From NCBI GenBank assembly GCA_016463385.1, contig JAEMRL010000105.1, forward strand, positions 1 through 7,348: 7,348 bases of DNA, given 5' to 3'. The stretch is from Thermoleophilia bacterium. GTDB taxonomy: Bacteria > Actinomycetota > Thermoleophilia > Miltoncostaeales > Miltoncostaeaceae. Shown one piece after another: positions 1 through 6,143 of this stretch (its first letter is position 1; every line of letters begins with the position of its first letter). Below the pieces are notes generated by a model, which did not search any database, was not told where the DNA came from, and was given only the letters and a program-made list of their open reading frames with translations. A program made the position numbers and the translations under genes.

Positions 1-178
1 GGTCGGCCCCGGGCCCGAAGAAGTCGGCGGCGATCCCCGCGTCTCCGGGCCCCCCGAGGGAGACCGACACGACGCGGGTCGACCAGCCCGCGCCCCTCAG
101 GTCGCGGGCGAGGTACCGGGAGACCTGTGCGGATCCCCCTCGGGGGAAGAACATCAGGACCTGCAAGGCTTTCCGCAC
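1..178 (-). CDS. Glycosyltransferase, GT-B fold (family 4-like), N-terminal part; gene runs off the left edge
   Basis: Reading the minus strand from a GTG at 178 gives 59 residues that start with a short basic segment and a first beta strand (LQVLMFFPRGGSAQ). A helix (VSRYLARDLRGAGW) and a second strand (TRVVSVSLGG) follow. This is the usual opening of the N-terminal Rossmann half of GT-B glycosyltransferases of the GT4 type, where the Gly-rich loop after strand 1 lines the acceptor cleft. The donor-binding C-terminal half lies outside the window, so neither sugar nor acceptor can be named. The GTG at 178 keeps the whole first strand; GAGGG lies just upstream with short spacing. An in-frame ATG at 154 would cut into strand 1 and is less likely. 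It lies 47 bases downstream of the glycoside hydrolase stop on the same strand, so the two are probably co-transcribed, perhaps for surface glycan assembly. The fold call is fairly firm; the substrate is unknown. Confidence 0.7.
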   Translation of the reverse strand, partial: MRKALQVLMFFPRGGSAQVSRYLARDLRGAGWSTRVVSVSLGGPGDAGIAADFFGPGAD

Positions 179-225
179 GGCCCTCGACCATAGCCCTCCC
201 GGCGGCAGGCCGTAGGCGGCGACCG

Positions 226-1383
226 CTAGCGGCGCAGCACCACCGGGATCGGCCCGCGGCGGGCGACGCTCTGGAAGGCCGCCCAGCTGGGCTTGCGGCT
301 GCCGCCGGCGCGGAGCAGGCCGCCGGGCCAGTTCGGGTTGTCCTCCATCTGGTACCAGACGACCAGCGCGACGCGCGTGCGCACCGCCGGCAGGGCGAAG
401 ATCTGGCGCAGGAAGCGGGCCTGCTGGGCGGGGCTCACCTTCACCGTGCGGAAGGGGGTCCTCGCGGTGGTGTAGCCGGCCTCGGTGATGAGGAACGGCG
501 TGCGGGGACGCGCACGCTCCAGGGCGTCGAGCAGCACGGGCAGGGTGCGCCAGGCCGGGATCGCCCGCGTCGCCTGCAGCGGACCGGCGGCCGGGTAGAC
601 GTGCTGGGAGAAGGCGTCCATCTTCACCTTCGCCCGCAGCAGCGAGCGCTGGAACGACTCCGCCGAGATGCCGTTGCGGTCGGTGCTCGAGCGCGGCCCC
701 CCGGCGCCGACGATGACGACGGCCCGCCGGTTGCCGCGATGGACGGCCGGGTAGGCGGCCCGCACCATCCGGACGTAGGTCCCCACCGGGGCGACCCGGC
801 TGCCCGCCCGCAGGAAGCCCGCCAGGTTGGGCTCGTTCCACATCTCCAGGTGGCGGACCTGCGGGATCGGGCGGCCGGTCGCCGGATCGGTGAAGCGGCC
901 GGAGTAGCGCGTGGCGACCGCCTGGACGAAGGCGGCGAAGGCGGCCGGGGCCGGCGCGTTCGGGTTCACCTGCCGGCCCGCCGGGGCGCGCCGGCCACCC
1001 GCCGCCCAGGCCGGCGACGAGTAGATCGTGAAGATCGGACGGATCCCGCGCGCCGTCAGCGCGGCGGCGATCCGGTCCCAGCGGGCGAAGCGGTAGGCCG
1101 GATCGTCCGGGTCGCGGGGCCGTGCCGGACGGGTCGGGGCGGCCTCCGACCACAGGAGATCGACGCGGCTGACCCGGGTGCGTGAGCGCGCGAGCAGATC
1201 CGCGCGCGCCTCGATCCCGCTCTCGGGGTCGACCGAGATGCGGTCGTCCTGGAGGCCGGCGAGTGCGGCCTGGGCCCCGGCCGGCGCCCCCGCGAGCGCG
1301 ATGCCCGCGCCCACCAGGGCGACCAGGGCGAGGGCCGCCCGGCGGCGGCCGCGGCGGGGTGCATGTGTGCGGACGCTTCTCAC
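226..1383 (-). CDS. Secreted glycoside hydrolase, clan GH-A TIM barrel (GH5/GH39-like)
   Basis: A 385-residue protein if read from the GTG at 1383. The open frame extends upstream to 1503, but residues before the GTG look non-coding. The GTG immediately precedes an Arg-rich stretch (RRGRRR, about residues 10-15) and a hydrophobic segment (16-36) ending in AQA, a good Sec signal peptide. The mature part shows clan GH-A landmarks in order: an early strand ending VDLLWSE (74-80), IFTIYSSPAW (117-126), the acid/base motif EMWNEPN (180-186, catalytic Glu184), SQHVYP (259-264), the nucleophile strand ITEAGY (299-304, Glu301), and VVWYQMED (341-348) with the late conserved Trp. Both catalytic glutamates are present, so it is probably an active retaining hydrolase outside the membrane. 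The polysaccharide substrate cannot be read from sequence. The adjacent downstream glycosyltransferase suggests a role in making or trimming surface polysaccharide, as PslG-type hydrolases do. TACGGT sits 6 bases before the GTG, which could mean a leaderless transcript. Confidence 0.85.
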   Translation of the reverse strand: MRSVRTHAPRRGRRRAALALVALVGAGIALAGAPAGAQAALAGLQDDRISVDPESGIEARADLLARSRTRVSRVDLLWSEAAPTRPARPRDPDDPAYRFARWDRIAAALTARGIRPIFTIYSSPAWAAGGRRAPAGRQVNPNAPAPAAFAAFVQAVATRYSGRFTDPATGRPIPQVRHLEMWNEPNLAGFLRAGSRVAPVGTYVRMVRAAYPAVHRGNRRAVVIVGAGGPRSSTDRNGISAESFQRSLLRAKVKMDAFSQHVYPAAGPLQATRAIPAWRTLPVLLDALERARPRTPFLITEAGYTTARTPFRTVKVSPAQQARFLRQIFALPAVRTRVALVVWYQMEDNPNWPGGLLRAGGSRKPSWAAFQSVARRGPIPVVLRR

Positions 1384-1436
1384 CGACCCACCGTAGACCG
1401 GAGACCCGGGGCCGCCGAGGGGGGCGGGTCCGCGCG

Positions 1437-1472
1437 CCCGTGCCGGTGTTGAGGTGCCGCCGGCACGGGTAG
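1437..1472 (+). promoter_or_regulatory. Candidate SigB/SigF-type promoter overlapped by a perfect 10-bp inverted repeat
   Basis: GTTG at 1448-1451 is followed, after a 15-base spacer, by GGGTAG at 1467-1472. This resembles actinobacterial general-stress sigma promoters (GTTT or GNNT, 14-17 bases, GGGTA). Transcription would begin near 1478, ahead of the Shine-Dalgarno sequence of the 89-residue ORF at 1506. The same DNA holds a perfect inverted repeat, CCCGTGCCGG (1437-1446) and CCGGCACGGG (1460-1469), with a 13-base loop. Its right arm includes the GGG of the -10 element, so a bound repressor would block the promoter. The alternative is a plain GC-rich hairpin with no promoter function. The 1384-1505 spacer separates divergent genes and holds nothing else I recognise. 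Confidence 0.35.
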
Positions 1473-1505
1473 TGCAGAGGAGGACACACCCGGAGGGAGG
1501 CACGC

Positions 1506-1775
1506 GTGCACGACCACGACGAATCGGTCACCGCGGAGACGATCGCCCGCCACCGCATCGTCCCGCTGCTCGAGCGGCTCGGCGCCAGCCTGCTCGATCA
1601 CGAGTCGTCGGAGGCGCTGGCCGACGAGATGCTGGTGGCGCTGGTCGAGGCCTACCGGGCCGGCCACGTCGACGGCCAGCGCCTCGCCGTCGCCGGTATC
1701 ACCGCCGAGGCCGAGCGGCACGGCCTGCGCCTGCGCCTGTCGCCCGACCTCGTCGCCCCCGAGGACGGCTTCTGA
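1506..1775 (+). CDS. Small protein of unknown function, 89 residues
   Basis: Starts at GTG 1506, with a strong purine-rich Shine-Dalgarno (GGAGGGAGG, 1492-1500) 5 bases upstream, and ends at TGA 1773-1775. The product is acidic and mostly helical in appearance: a His/Asp-rich N-terminus (MHDHDESVTAE), a helix with LLERLGASLLDHE, a second with ADEMLVALVEAYRAGH, then a shorter helix and strand (ITAEAERHGLRLRLSPD) and a PEDGF end. There is no signal peptide, membrane segment or cysteine. I do not recognise the family. It is the only plus-strand gene in the left half and faces the minus-strand regulatory genes tail to tail. The good ribosome site, the high third-position GC and the candidate stress-type promoter support a real gene. 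The role is unknown; a small regulatory or stress protein is a guess from promoter type alone. Confidence 0.7.
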   Translation: MHDHDESVTAETIARHRIVPLLERLGASLLDHESSEALADEMLVALVEAYRAGHVDGQRLAVAGITAEAERHGLRLRLSPDLVAPEDGF

Positions 1776-1806
1776 CCGGCGCCGTCCCCTCCGGGCCCTG
1801 CCGGGC

Positions 1807-1905
1807 TCAGGCGGGGATCTGGCCGTCCATGTTGCGGAGCTCCGCCATCACGCGTCGCAGCTGCGCCATCATCGCCGGGATCTGGTTGCGGTCGTTCGGG
1901 CGCAT
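1807..1905 (-). CDS. Candidate 32-residue helical mini-protein
   Basis: ATG at 1905 is preceded by GGAG with a 6-base spacer, the best ribosome site in this frame. In-frame ATGs at 1917 and 1959 have poor sites and would give 36 or 50 residues. The peptide contains five Met and forms one probable amphipathic helix (about residues 12-26, AMMAQLRRVMAELRN) bracketed by two copies of QIPA (residues 8-11 and 29-32). The DNA shows the matching direct repeat GGGATCTGG at 1814-1822 and 1877-1885. It lies 83 bases downstream of the RsbW-like gene on the same strand and could be the last gene of that operon. The frame stays open far upstream, but there it is only a shadow of the ATPase gene. I recognise no family. 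A short helix of this kind could bind a protein partner or a membrane surface; that is speculation. Confidence 0.4.
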   Translation of the reverse strand: MRPNDRNQIPAMMAQLRRVMAELRNMDGQIPA

Positions 1906-1988
1906 GAGCGTCTCCATCGGTCCGGGTCCGCCCCTGTGGCGAGCCTCCGTCCCTTTCATCGGCCGGGTCCGTGGAAAGCGCGAGGGGG

Positions 1989-2405
1989 CTAGATATTCGT
2001 CGCCCGGTCGTCGATCTCCAGCCACACCACCACGCCGTCGCGCGTCTCGACGCCCCAGCGGTCGGCGACGACCGAGATCAGCTTGAGGCGGATCGCGGCG
2101 CCGTCGTCGCGGCCGAGGAGCTCGGCCCCCTCGATGTCGTAGCTGCCGCGGCCCGCCGCGATCTCGAGACGGGTGCTGCCCTCGCCGCGGGCGAGGCGCA
2201 GGGTGAGGGGCGTGTCGCCGGTCGCGCGGTTGAGCAGCCCGTAGGTGACGAGCTCGCTCGCGATCAGCCGCAGGTCGTCGCCGACGGAGGCCGGCAGGGT
2301 CGTCGTCAGCAGGCCGAGCGCCCGGCGCGCCGCGGCGGGCGCGGTCGGGCCCGGCGCGATCTCGAACTCGGCGACGCTCGGCCCAGGGGCGGAGACGCCG
2401 CTCAT
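1989..2405 (-). CDS. RsbW/SpoIIAB-like ATPase-fold protein with degenerate nucleotide-binding motifs
   Basis: 138 residues, the usual length for single-domain anti-sigma-factor kinases of the GHKL (HATPase_c_2) type. The fold is recognisable: an N-terminal strand and helix (VAEFEIAPGP, ARRALGLLTTTLP), the long N-box helix DDLRLIASELVTY (43-55), strands TLRLARG and TRLEIAAG, and the closing ADRWGVE (114-120) plus VVVWLEID (125-132), which is typical of the family end. The key residues are not typical. The ELVTN asparagine that holds Mg-ATP is Tyr55. The G1 aspartate strand reads EIAAGRG. The Gly-rich G2 segment before ADRWG reads DGAAIRLKLISVV. Family knowledge says such changes impair ATP binding, so I infer a binding protein or pseudokinase. 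It follows the sigma gene on the same strand, separated by 133 bases, and may bind that sigma factor or an anti-anti-sigma partner. The start is ATG 2405; its ribosome site is weak and it lies inside a perfect dyad. Confidence 0.75.
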   Translation of the reverse strand: MSGVSAPGPSVAEFEIAPGPTAPAAARRALGLLTTTLPASVGDDLRLIASELVTYGLLNRATGDTPLTLRLARGEGSTRLEIAAGRGSYDIEGAELLGRDDGAAIRLKLISVVADRWGVETRDGVVVWLEIDDRATNI

Positions 2406-2485
2406 CCGCCGGACCAGGGCCGGCGGATGCGATCACTCAGGAGGGACACCATGCGGCTGTTCTTCCCGTTATCGGCGATTGCCAC
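2402..2485 (-). CDS. Candidate 27-codon leader ORF, stop overlapping the start of the RsbW-like gene
   Basis: On the minus strand a GTG at 2485 follows GAGAGG (2499-2494) with an 8-base spacer. The frame reads 27 codons (beginning VAIADNGKNSR and ending RRPWSGG) to a TGA at 2404-2402. That TGA overlaps the ATG of the downstream ATPase gene as ATGA, the classic layout for translational coupling. An in-frame TGA at 2500-2498 closes the frame upstream, so the ORF is not a tail of the sigma gene. An internal ATG at 2452 would give 16 codons. The last part of the ORF is inside the perfect dyad at 2403-2429, so ribosomes translating it would open the hairpin covering the next start codon. The peptide resembles nothing I know and may matter only as a leader. 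An opposing short ORF on the plus strand competes for this DNA. Confidence 0.3.
   Translation of the reverse strand: MAIADNGKNSRMVSLLSDRIRRPWSGG
2403..2429 (-). promoter_or_regulatory. Perfect 10-bp hairpin covering the start codon of the RsbW-like gene
   Basis: CATCCGCCGG (2403-2412) and CCGGCGGATG (2420-2429) are exact inverted repeats around a 7-base loop. In minus-strand RNA the 3' arm ends with the AUG of the ATPase gene, so the folded form would hide both the start codon and the adjacent bases. The ATPase gene has only a weak ribosome site, which fits opening of the stem by ribosomes on the upstream leader ORF. The alternative is a DNA operator for a dimeric protein. Confidence 0.45.
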
Positions 2486-2524
2486 ACGAGAAACCTCTCA
2501 CGAACCGGACGGTTTTTCAGCGGC

Positions 2525-2543
2525 CTGACCGCGGGAGGGTCAG
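2525..2543 (-). terminator. Weak hairpin overlapping the sigma-factor stop codon
   Basis: CTGACC (2525-2530) and GGTCAG (2538-2543) form a perfect 6-bp stem with a 7-base loop, on the minus strand directly at the TGA of the sigma gene. A short A-run (about 2517-2513 on the minus strand) follows, but there is no T-tract, so intrinsic termination would be inefficient. It may only stabilise the 3' end or attenuate read-through into the ATPase gene. The same element, CTGACC, could also pass for a -35 box, but no convincing -10 follows. Confidence 0.2.
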
Positions 2544-3622
2544 TCCAGGAGGTCCTGCCAGCCGGCCTCGTCCCCGGCCCGGGCGAGGGCGTTGAGCGAG
2601 CGCGTCTCGATCTGCCGGATGCGCTCGCGGGTGACGCCGAAGCGGCGGCCGATCTCCTCCAGCGTGTGCGGCTCCTCCCCGCAGAGCCCGAAGCGGAGCT
2701 CGACCACCTTGCGCGAGCGCTCCGGCAGGCAGGCGAGCGCACGCGCGCCCTGGTCGTGGCGATCGTGCGCGGCCGCCACCGCCGAGGGGGCCGGCATCTC
2801 GTGGTCCTCGACGAAGTCGCCGACCTCGCCGTCGTCGCCCGCGCGCTCCTGCAGCGAGACCGGCTGCTGGGCGTATCGCCGGATCTGGCGCACCCGGTCG
2901 GGTGAGACGCCGAGCTCCCGGGCGACCTCGGCCACGGCGGGCTCGCGGTGCAGGTCGGCGCGCAGCCTCCGCTCCACGAAGGTCAGGCGGTTGATCGCCT
3001 CGACCATGTGCACCGGCACCCGGATGGTCCGCCCCTGGTCGGCGATCGCCCGGCTCATCGCCTGGCGGATCCACCAGACCGCGTAGGTCGAGAACTTGTG
3101 GCCCCGGCGGTAGTCGAACTTCTCGGCCGCGCGCATCAGCCCGACGTTGCCCTCCTGGATCAGATCGAGCAGCGGCAACCCCCGGCCGAGATGATGGCGG
3201 GCAACCGAGACCACCAGCCGCAGGTTGGCCTCGACGAGCGTCTGCCGCGCGCGGACGTCGCCGCGCTCGATGCGCCGCGCGAGGGAGACCTCGCCGGCGG
3301 CGGTGAGCAACGGCGTGCGCGTGATGTCGTCGAGGTACACGCGGACCGAGTCCTCGACCGCGCGCGCTCCGGGCGACCCGCCTCCGTGAGCCGCGGCCGC
3401 CGGATCGTCGTCGATGATCGTGACGCCCAGCTCGCCCAGCAGGACGCGCAGGCTCTCCACGGCGTCGTCGTCCAGGGCGCTCGCGTGGACGGCCTCGGCG
3501 ACCTCCGACGCCGTCACCGTGCCGCGGGCGTGCGCCCCCTCGACCATCTCCCGCACCGCCTCACGGGCGAGGACCGGATTCCGGGGTGGGGCGTCGTCGA
3601 TCCGATCGGATCCCTCGGCCAC
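2540..3622 (-). CDS. RNA polymerase sigma factor, RpoD-related (group 2 sigma-70 family)
   Basis: A 360-residue sigma-70 protein that directs RNA polymerase to a promoter class. All conserved regions are visible in order: a region 1.1-like domain (about 35-72, TASEVAEAVHASALDDD to GELGVTIID), region 1.2 (VRVYLDDITRTPLLTAAGE, 93-111), region 2 (125-203, with LIQEGNVGLMRAAEKFDYRR, and KFSTYAVWWIRQAMSRAI at 176-193), region 3 (about 205-275) and region 4 (about 295-350) with the -35-binding helix VTRERIRQIE (330-339) intact. The end after region 4 (RSLNALARAGDEAGWQDLLD) lacks the basic RKLRHPSRS-type tail of housekeeping SigA, so I call it a group 2 paralogue. The start is GTG 3622 behind AAGGGA at an 8-base spacing. 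The RsbW-like gene follows on the same strand, suggesting regulation by protein binding. A promoter candidate lies 70-98 bases upstream. The family call is very secure; the regulon is unknown. Confidence 0.93.
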   Translation of the reverse strand: MAEGSDRIDDAPPRNPVLAREAVREMVEGAHARGTVTASEVAEAVHASALDDDAVESLRVLLGELGVTIIDDDPAAAAHGGGSPGARAVEDSVRVYLDDITRTPLLTAAGEVSLARRIERGDVRARQTLVEANLRLVVSVARHHLGRGLPLLDLIQEGNVGLMRAAEKFDYRRGHKFSTYAVWWIRQAMSRAIADQGRTIRVPVHMVEAINRLTFVERRLRADLHREPAVAEVARELGVSPDRVRQIRRYAQQPVSLQERAGDDGEVGDFVEDHEMPAPSAVAAAHDRHDQGARALACLPERSRKVVELRFGLCGEEPHTLEEIGRRFGVTRERIRQIETRSLNALARAGDEAGWQDLLD

Positions 3623-3691
3623 GCGGCGTCCCTTCGGCTGTCGCGGTGCGACGGACGCACGGTGATCCAGGCGTCGCCGCGTCGCCCGTCG

Positions 3692-3720
3692 AGCCTATGA
3701 CGACACCCGGGCCGGGTTCC
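3692..3720 (-). promoter_or_regulatory. Candidate promoter of the sigma gene with an embedded palindrome
   Basis: On the minus strand GGAACC (3720-3715) and TAGGCT (3697-3692) are separated by 17 bases, an acceptable -35/-10 arrangement. It would place transcription near 3685 and give a leader of about 63 bases before the GTG at 3622. GGAAC resembles the -35 of ECF sigma factors, and TAGGCT fits a TANNNT -10. Between them lies the palindrome ACCCGG-G-CCGGGT (3705-3717), a possible operator. The rest of the 3623-3760 spacer shows nothing else I recognise. This was seen by eye only. Confidence 0.25.
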
Positions 3721-3760
3721 TACGCGATGGGGTTGCGGCTTTCCCGGTGGCCTGCCGACC

Positions 3761-4545
<785 letters not shown>

Positions 4546-4549
<4 letters not shown>

Positions 4550-6036
4550 TCGACGGTCCGGAGCGCGGCCGCAGGACGGAGGCGCGCGGCGCGCAGGCTC
4601 CCGGCGGCACCGGCGATCAGGCCTCCCAGTACCGCGAGGCCGATTGCGAGCAGGATCAATGACAGGGACGGCGTGGTGGAGATCTCCACGATCTCCGAGC
4701 CGGTGGTGACCGCGGCCTGGCCGAGTCCGAACGGGCCGCCGGGAGCACCACCGGGGGCCGCCGCGGACTGGGCCGCGGCGGTGGTGGTGTCGGCGACGCT
4801 CGCCTCGAGAGTCCACCCGCTGGCGTTGATGGCGAGGGACGCGAGCACGCCGACGACGGCGCCCGCGATGCCCCCCAGCAGACCCTGGATGAGCGACTCG
4901 CCGGAGATCTGACGGACGACCGCGCCGCGCGACCACCCGAGCGCCTTCAGCGTCCCGAGCTCGCGGACCCTCTTCGACACCGAGGCCAGGGTCAGCAGGG
5001 ACGCGATCAGGACCGCGGCCACGAGGCCGACGATCACGAGCACGGTCCCGAGGGTGGACGAGAGCTCGCGCGTGTCCTCGAGCGAGCCCCCGACGCGCTC
5101 GGCCAGATCGGCCGCGGTCGTGACCTGCGCGCCGTCGAAGCCGGCGGAGATCGAGGAGGCGACGGCCGGGACGACGTCGCCCGAGGTGGCCCGCACCCGG
5201 ACGGCATTGATCTGGCCCGCGAAGTCGGCGACCGACTGGAGCGTGGCGAGCTTCACGTAGACGTCGGACGCCGTGCCGCCGATCGGCGACGAGGCGATGC
5301 CGATCACGCGGAACTCCGTGCCGCCCAGGCTGATGGTGTCGCCCACCGCGACGTCCTCGGTTCCGGCGTACGCGGTGGAGACGATGGCCTGACGCGGCGA
5401 CCCGGTGGCGCTGAAGTAGTCGCCATCGGTGATCTGGGACGGCGTGACGGCGGCGATGTCGGGGAGCGTCTGGTCGACCCCGGTCACCGAGCGCGACTCG
5501 AAGGTGATGTCGCTGTCGCCGAACGCGCCCTGCGGGGGCGCGCCGCCCGGGCCGCCGCCCTGGGTGATGTCGATCTCGGGAACGGTGCCCGAGACGTGGT
5601 TCGCGCTGAGGGTCAGCGACCCGGCGGCCGCCTCGACTCCGTCGATCGCCGCGATGTCGGCGGTCTGGGAGGCGTCGAAGGTGAGCTCCCGCGTGGCCGA
5701 GAACGTGTCGGTGCTGAACTCCGTGCCGGGCTCCAGGTCGCGGAGGTTGAGACCGGGACCGGGGCCCGCCTGCTCGCGCAGCCGCTGCCGCTCGGCCTCG
5801 GTGAGGTCCTCGACGCCGCCGTCGTCGTCACCGATCGCCAGCGGTCGTGTGACGGTCATGTCCGTGCCGACGCCCGTGAGCGGGGCGAGCACCTGTTGCT
5901 GGGCGTCGTCGAGACCGCTCGAGACGGCGTTGACCGTCACCACGAGGGCGACGCCGACCGCCAGGCCGAGCGCGGTCAGGATCGTGCGCCCCCGGCGCCT
6001 GCGCAACTCGGCGAGCATGTAGCTCAGGTGGAACAT
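4546..6036 (-). CDS. ABC transporter permease, MacB/FtsX family
   Basis: 496 residues from ATG 6036, which has GGGGAGG 9 bases upstream. An in-frame GTG at 6072 lies inside a hairpin and has a poorer site. The architecture is that of MacB-like permeases: basic RRRRGRT followed by TM1 (about 18-38), a long extracytoplasmic domain (about 40-325), then TM2 (about 328-350), TM3 (382-404) and TM4 (457-479). Cytoplasmic SKRVRELGTLKALGWSRGAV (354-373) is the family hallmark that contacts the ATPase, and SLRAARLRPAAALRTVE is the usual C-terminus. Two Gly/Pro-rich inserts stand out: GGGPGGAPPQGAFG in the periplasm-like domain (160-173) and AAAPGGAPGGPFGLG between TM3 and TM4 (425-439). It forms the membrane half of the exporter with the overlapping ATPase gene, probably as a dimer with two ATPases. 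The substrate cannot be inferred. Neighbouring structured DNA suggests control at translation or by an operator. Confidence 0.93.
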
Positions 6037-6052
6037 CGTCGACGGCCTCCCC

Positions 6053-6078
6053 GGTCTGGTGTCGAGAGACACCAGACC
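6053..6078 (-). promoter_or_regulatory. Perfect 11-bp inverted repeat abutting the permease ribosome site
   Basis: GGTCTGGTGTC (6053-6063) and GACACCAGACC (6068-6078) are exact inverted repeats around a GAGA (plus) or TCTC (minus) tetraloop. On the minus strand the stem ends right against GGGGAGG (6052-6046), the permease Shine-Dalgarno. It could be an operator for a MarR/TetR-like dimer in a 5' region or an RNA hairpin controlling ribosome access. A stem this long and perfect is unlikely by chance. Confidence 0.6.
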
Positions 6079-6094
6079 ATCCCCGCCTGGGGAT
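6079..6094 (-). promoter_or_regulatory. Second perfect hairpin, directly adjacent to the first
   Basis: ATCCCC (6079-6084) and GGGGAT (6089-6094) form an exact 6-bp stem with a 4-base loop, with no gap to the 11-bp dyad next to it. In minus-strand RNA the CCCC of the 5' arm (6092-6089) could instead pair with the GGGG of the permease Shine-Dalgarno (6052-6049), giving two mutually exclusive folds. Confidence 0.4.
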
Positions 6095-6128
6095 CAGCTG
6101 TGAGGAGGCGGTGGGTTTCCTCGGCGCG

Positions 6129-6143
6129 GCCCGGAGGCCGGGC
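6129..6143 (-). terminator. GC hairpin directly after the chelatase gene
   Basis: GCCCGG (6129-6134) and CCGGGC (6138-6143) form a perfect 6-bp stem with a 3-base loop, starting at the base after the chelatase stop codon on the minus strand. There is no T-tract, but all-GC stems at this place are common 3' ends in high-GC actinobacteria. If it terminates, the exporter operon needs its own promoter between 6037 and 6128. Confidence 0.35.

Noticed and set aside
127..1185. Long plus-strand open frame of 352 codons
   Set aside because: Antisense to the glycoside hydrolase. Arg/Gly/Ala-rich composition without motifs, a typical shadow in GC-rich DNA.
1776..1806. Possible bidirectional terminator between the convergent genes
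   Set aside because: Only a 4-bp stem (GCCC/GGGC) is present and no T-tract on either strand; too weak to call.
1906..2436. Upstream part of the 209-codon minus-strand frame leading into the mini-protein
   Set aside because: It overlaps the ATPase gene in another frame and is Arg/Pro-rich. Only the final 32-36 codons have a ribosome site and a sensible composition.
2485..2502. Small GAGA-GGTT-TCTC stem over the leader ORF ribosome site
   Set aside because: Four Watson-Crick pairs extended only by wobble pairs; not stable enough to support a separate feature.
2451..2528. Plus-strand ORF of 25 codons with a textbook AGGAGGG ribosome site 5 bases before the ATG
   Set aside because: The site is attractive, but the ORF contains TTA, ATT, ACA and TCT codons foreign to this genome, lies in an AT-richer promoter-like patch, opposes all neighbours, and overlaps the minus-strand leader ORF. 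Chance is the simpler explanation, though ribosome profiling could revive it.
6037..6072. Extension of the permease to a GTG at 6072
   Set aside because: The extra 12 residues would come from the hairpin region. The ATG at 6036 has a proper GGGGAGG site and begins exactly before the family's first membrane helix.
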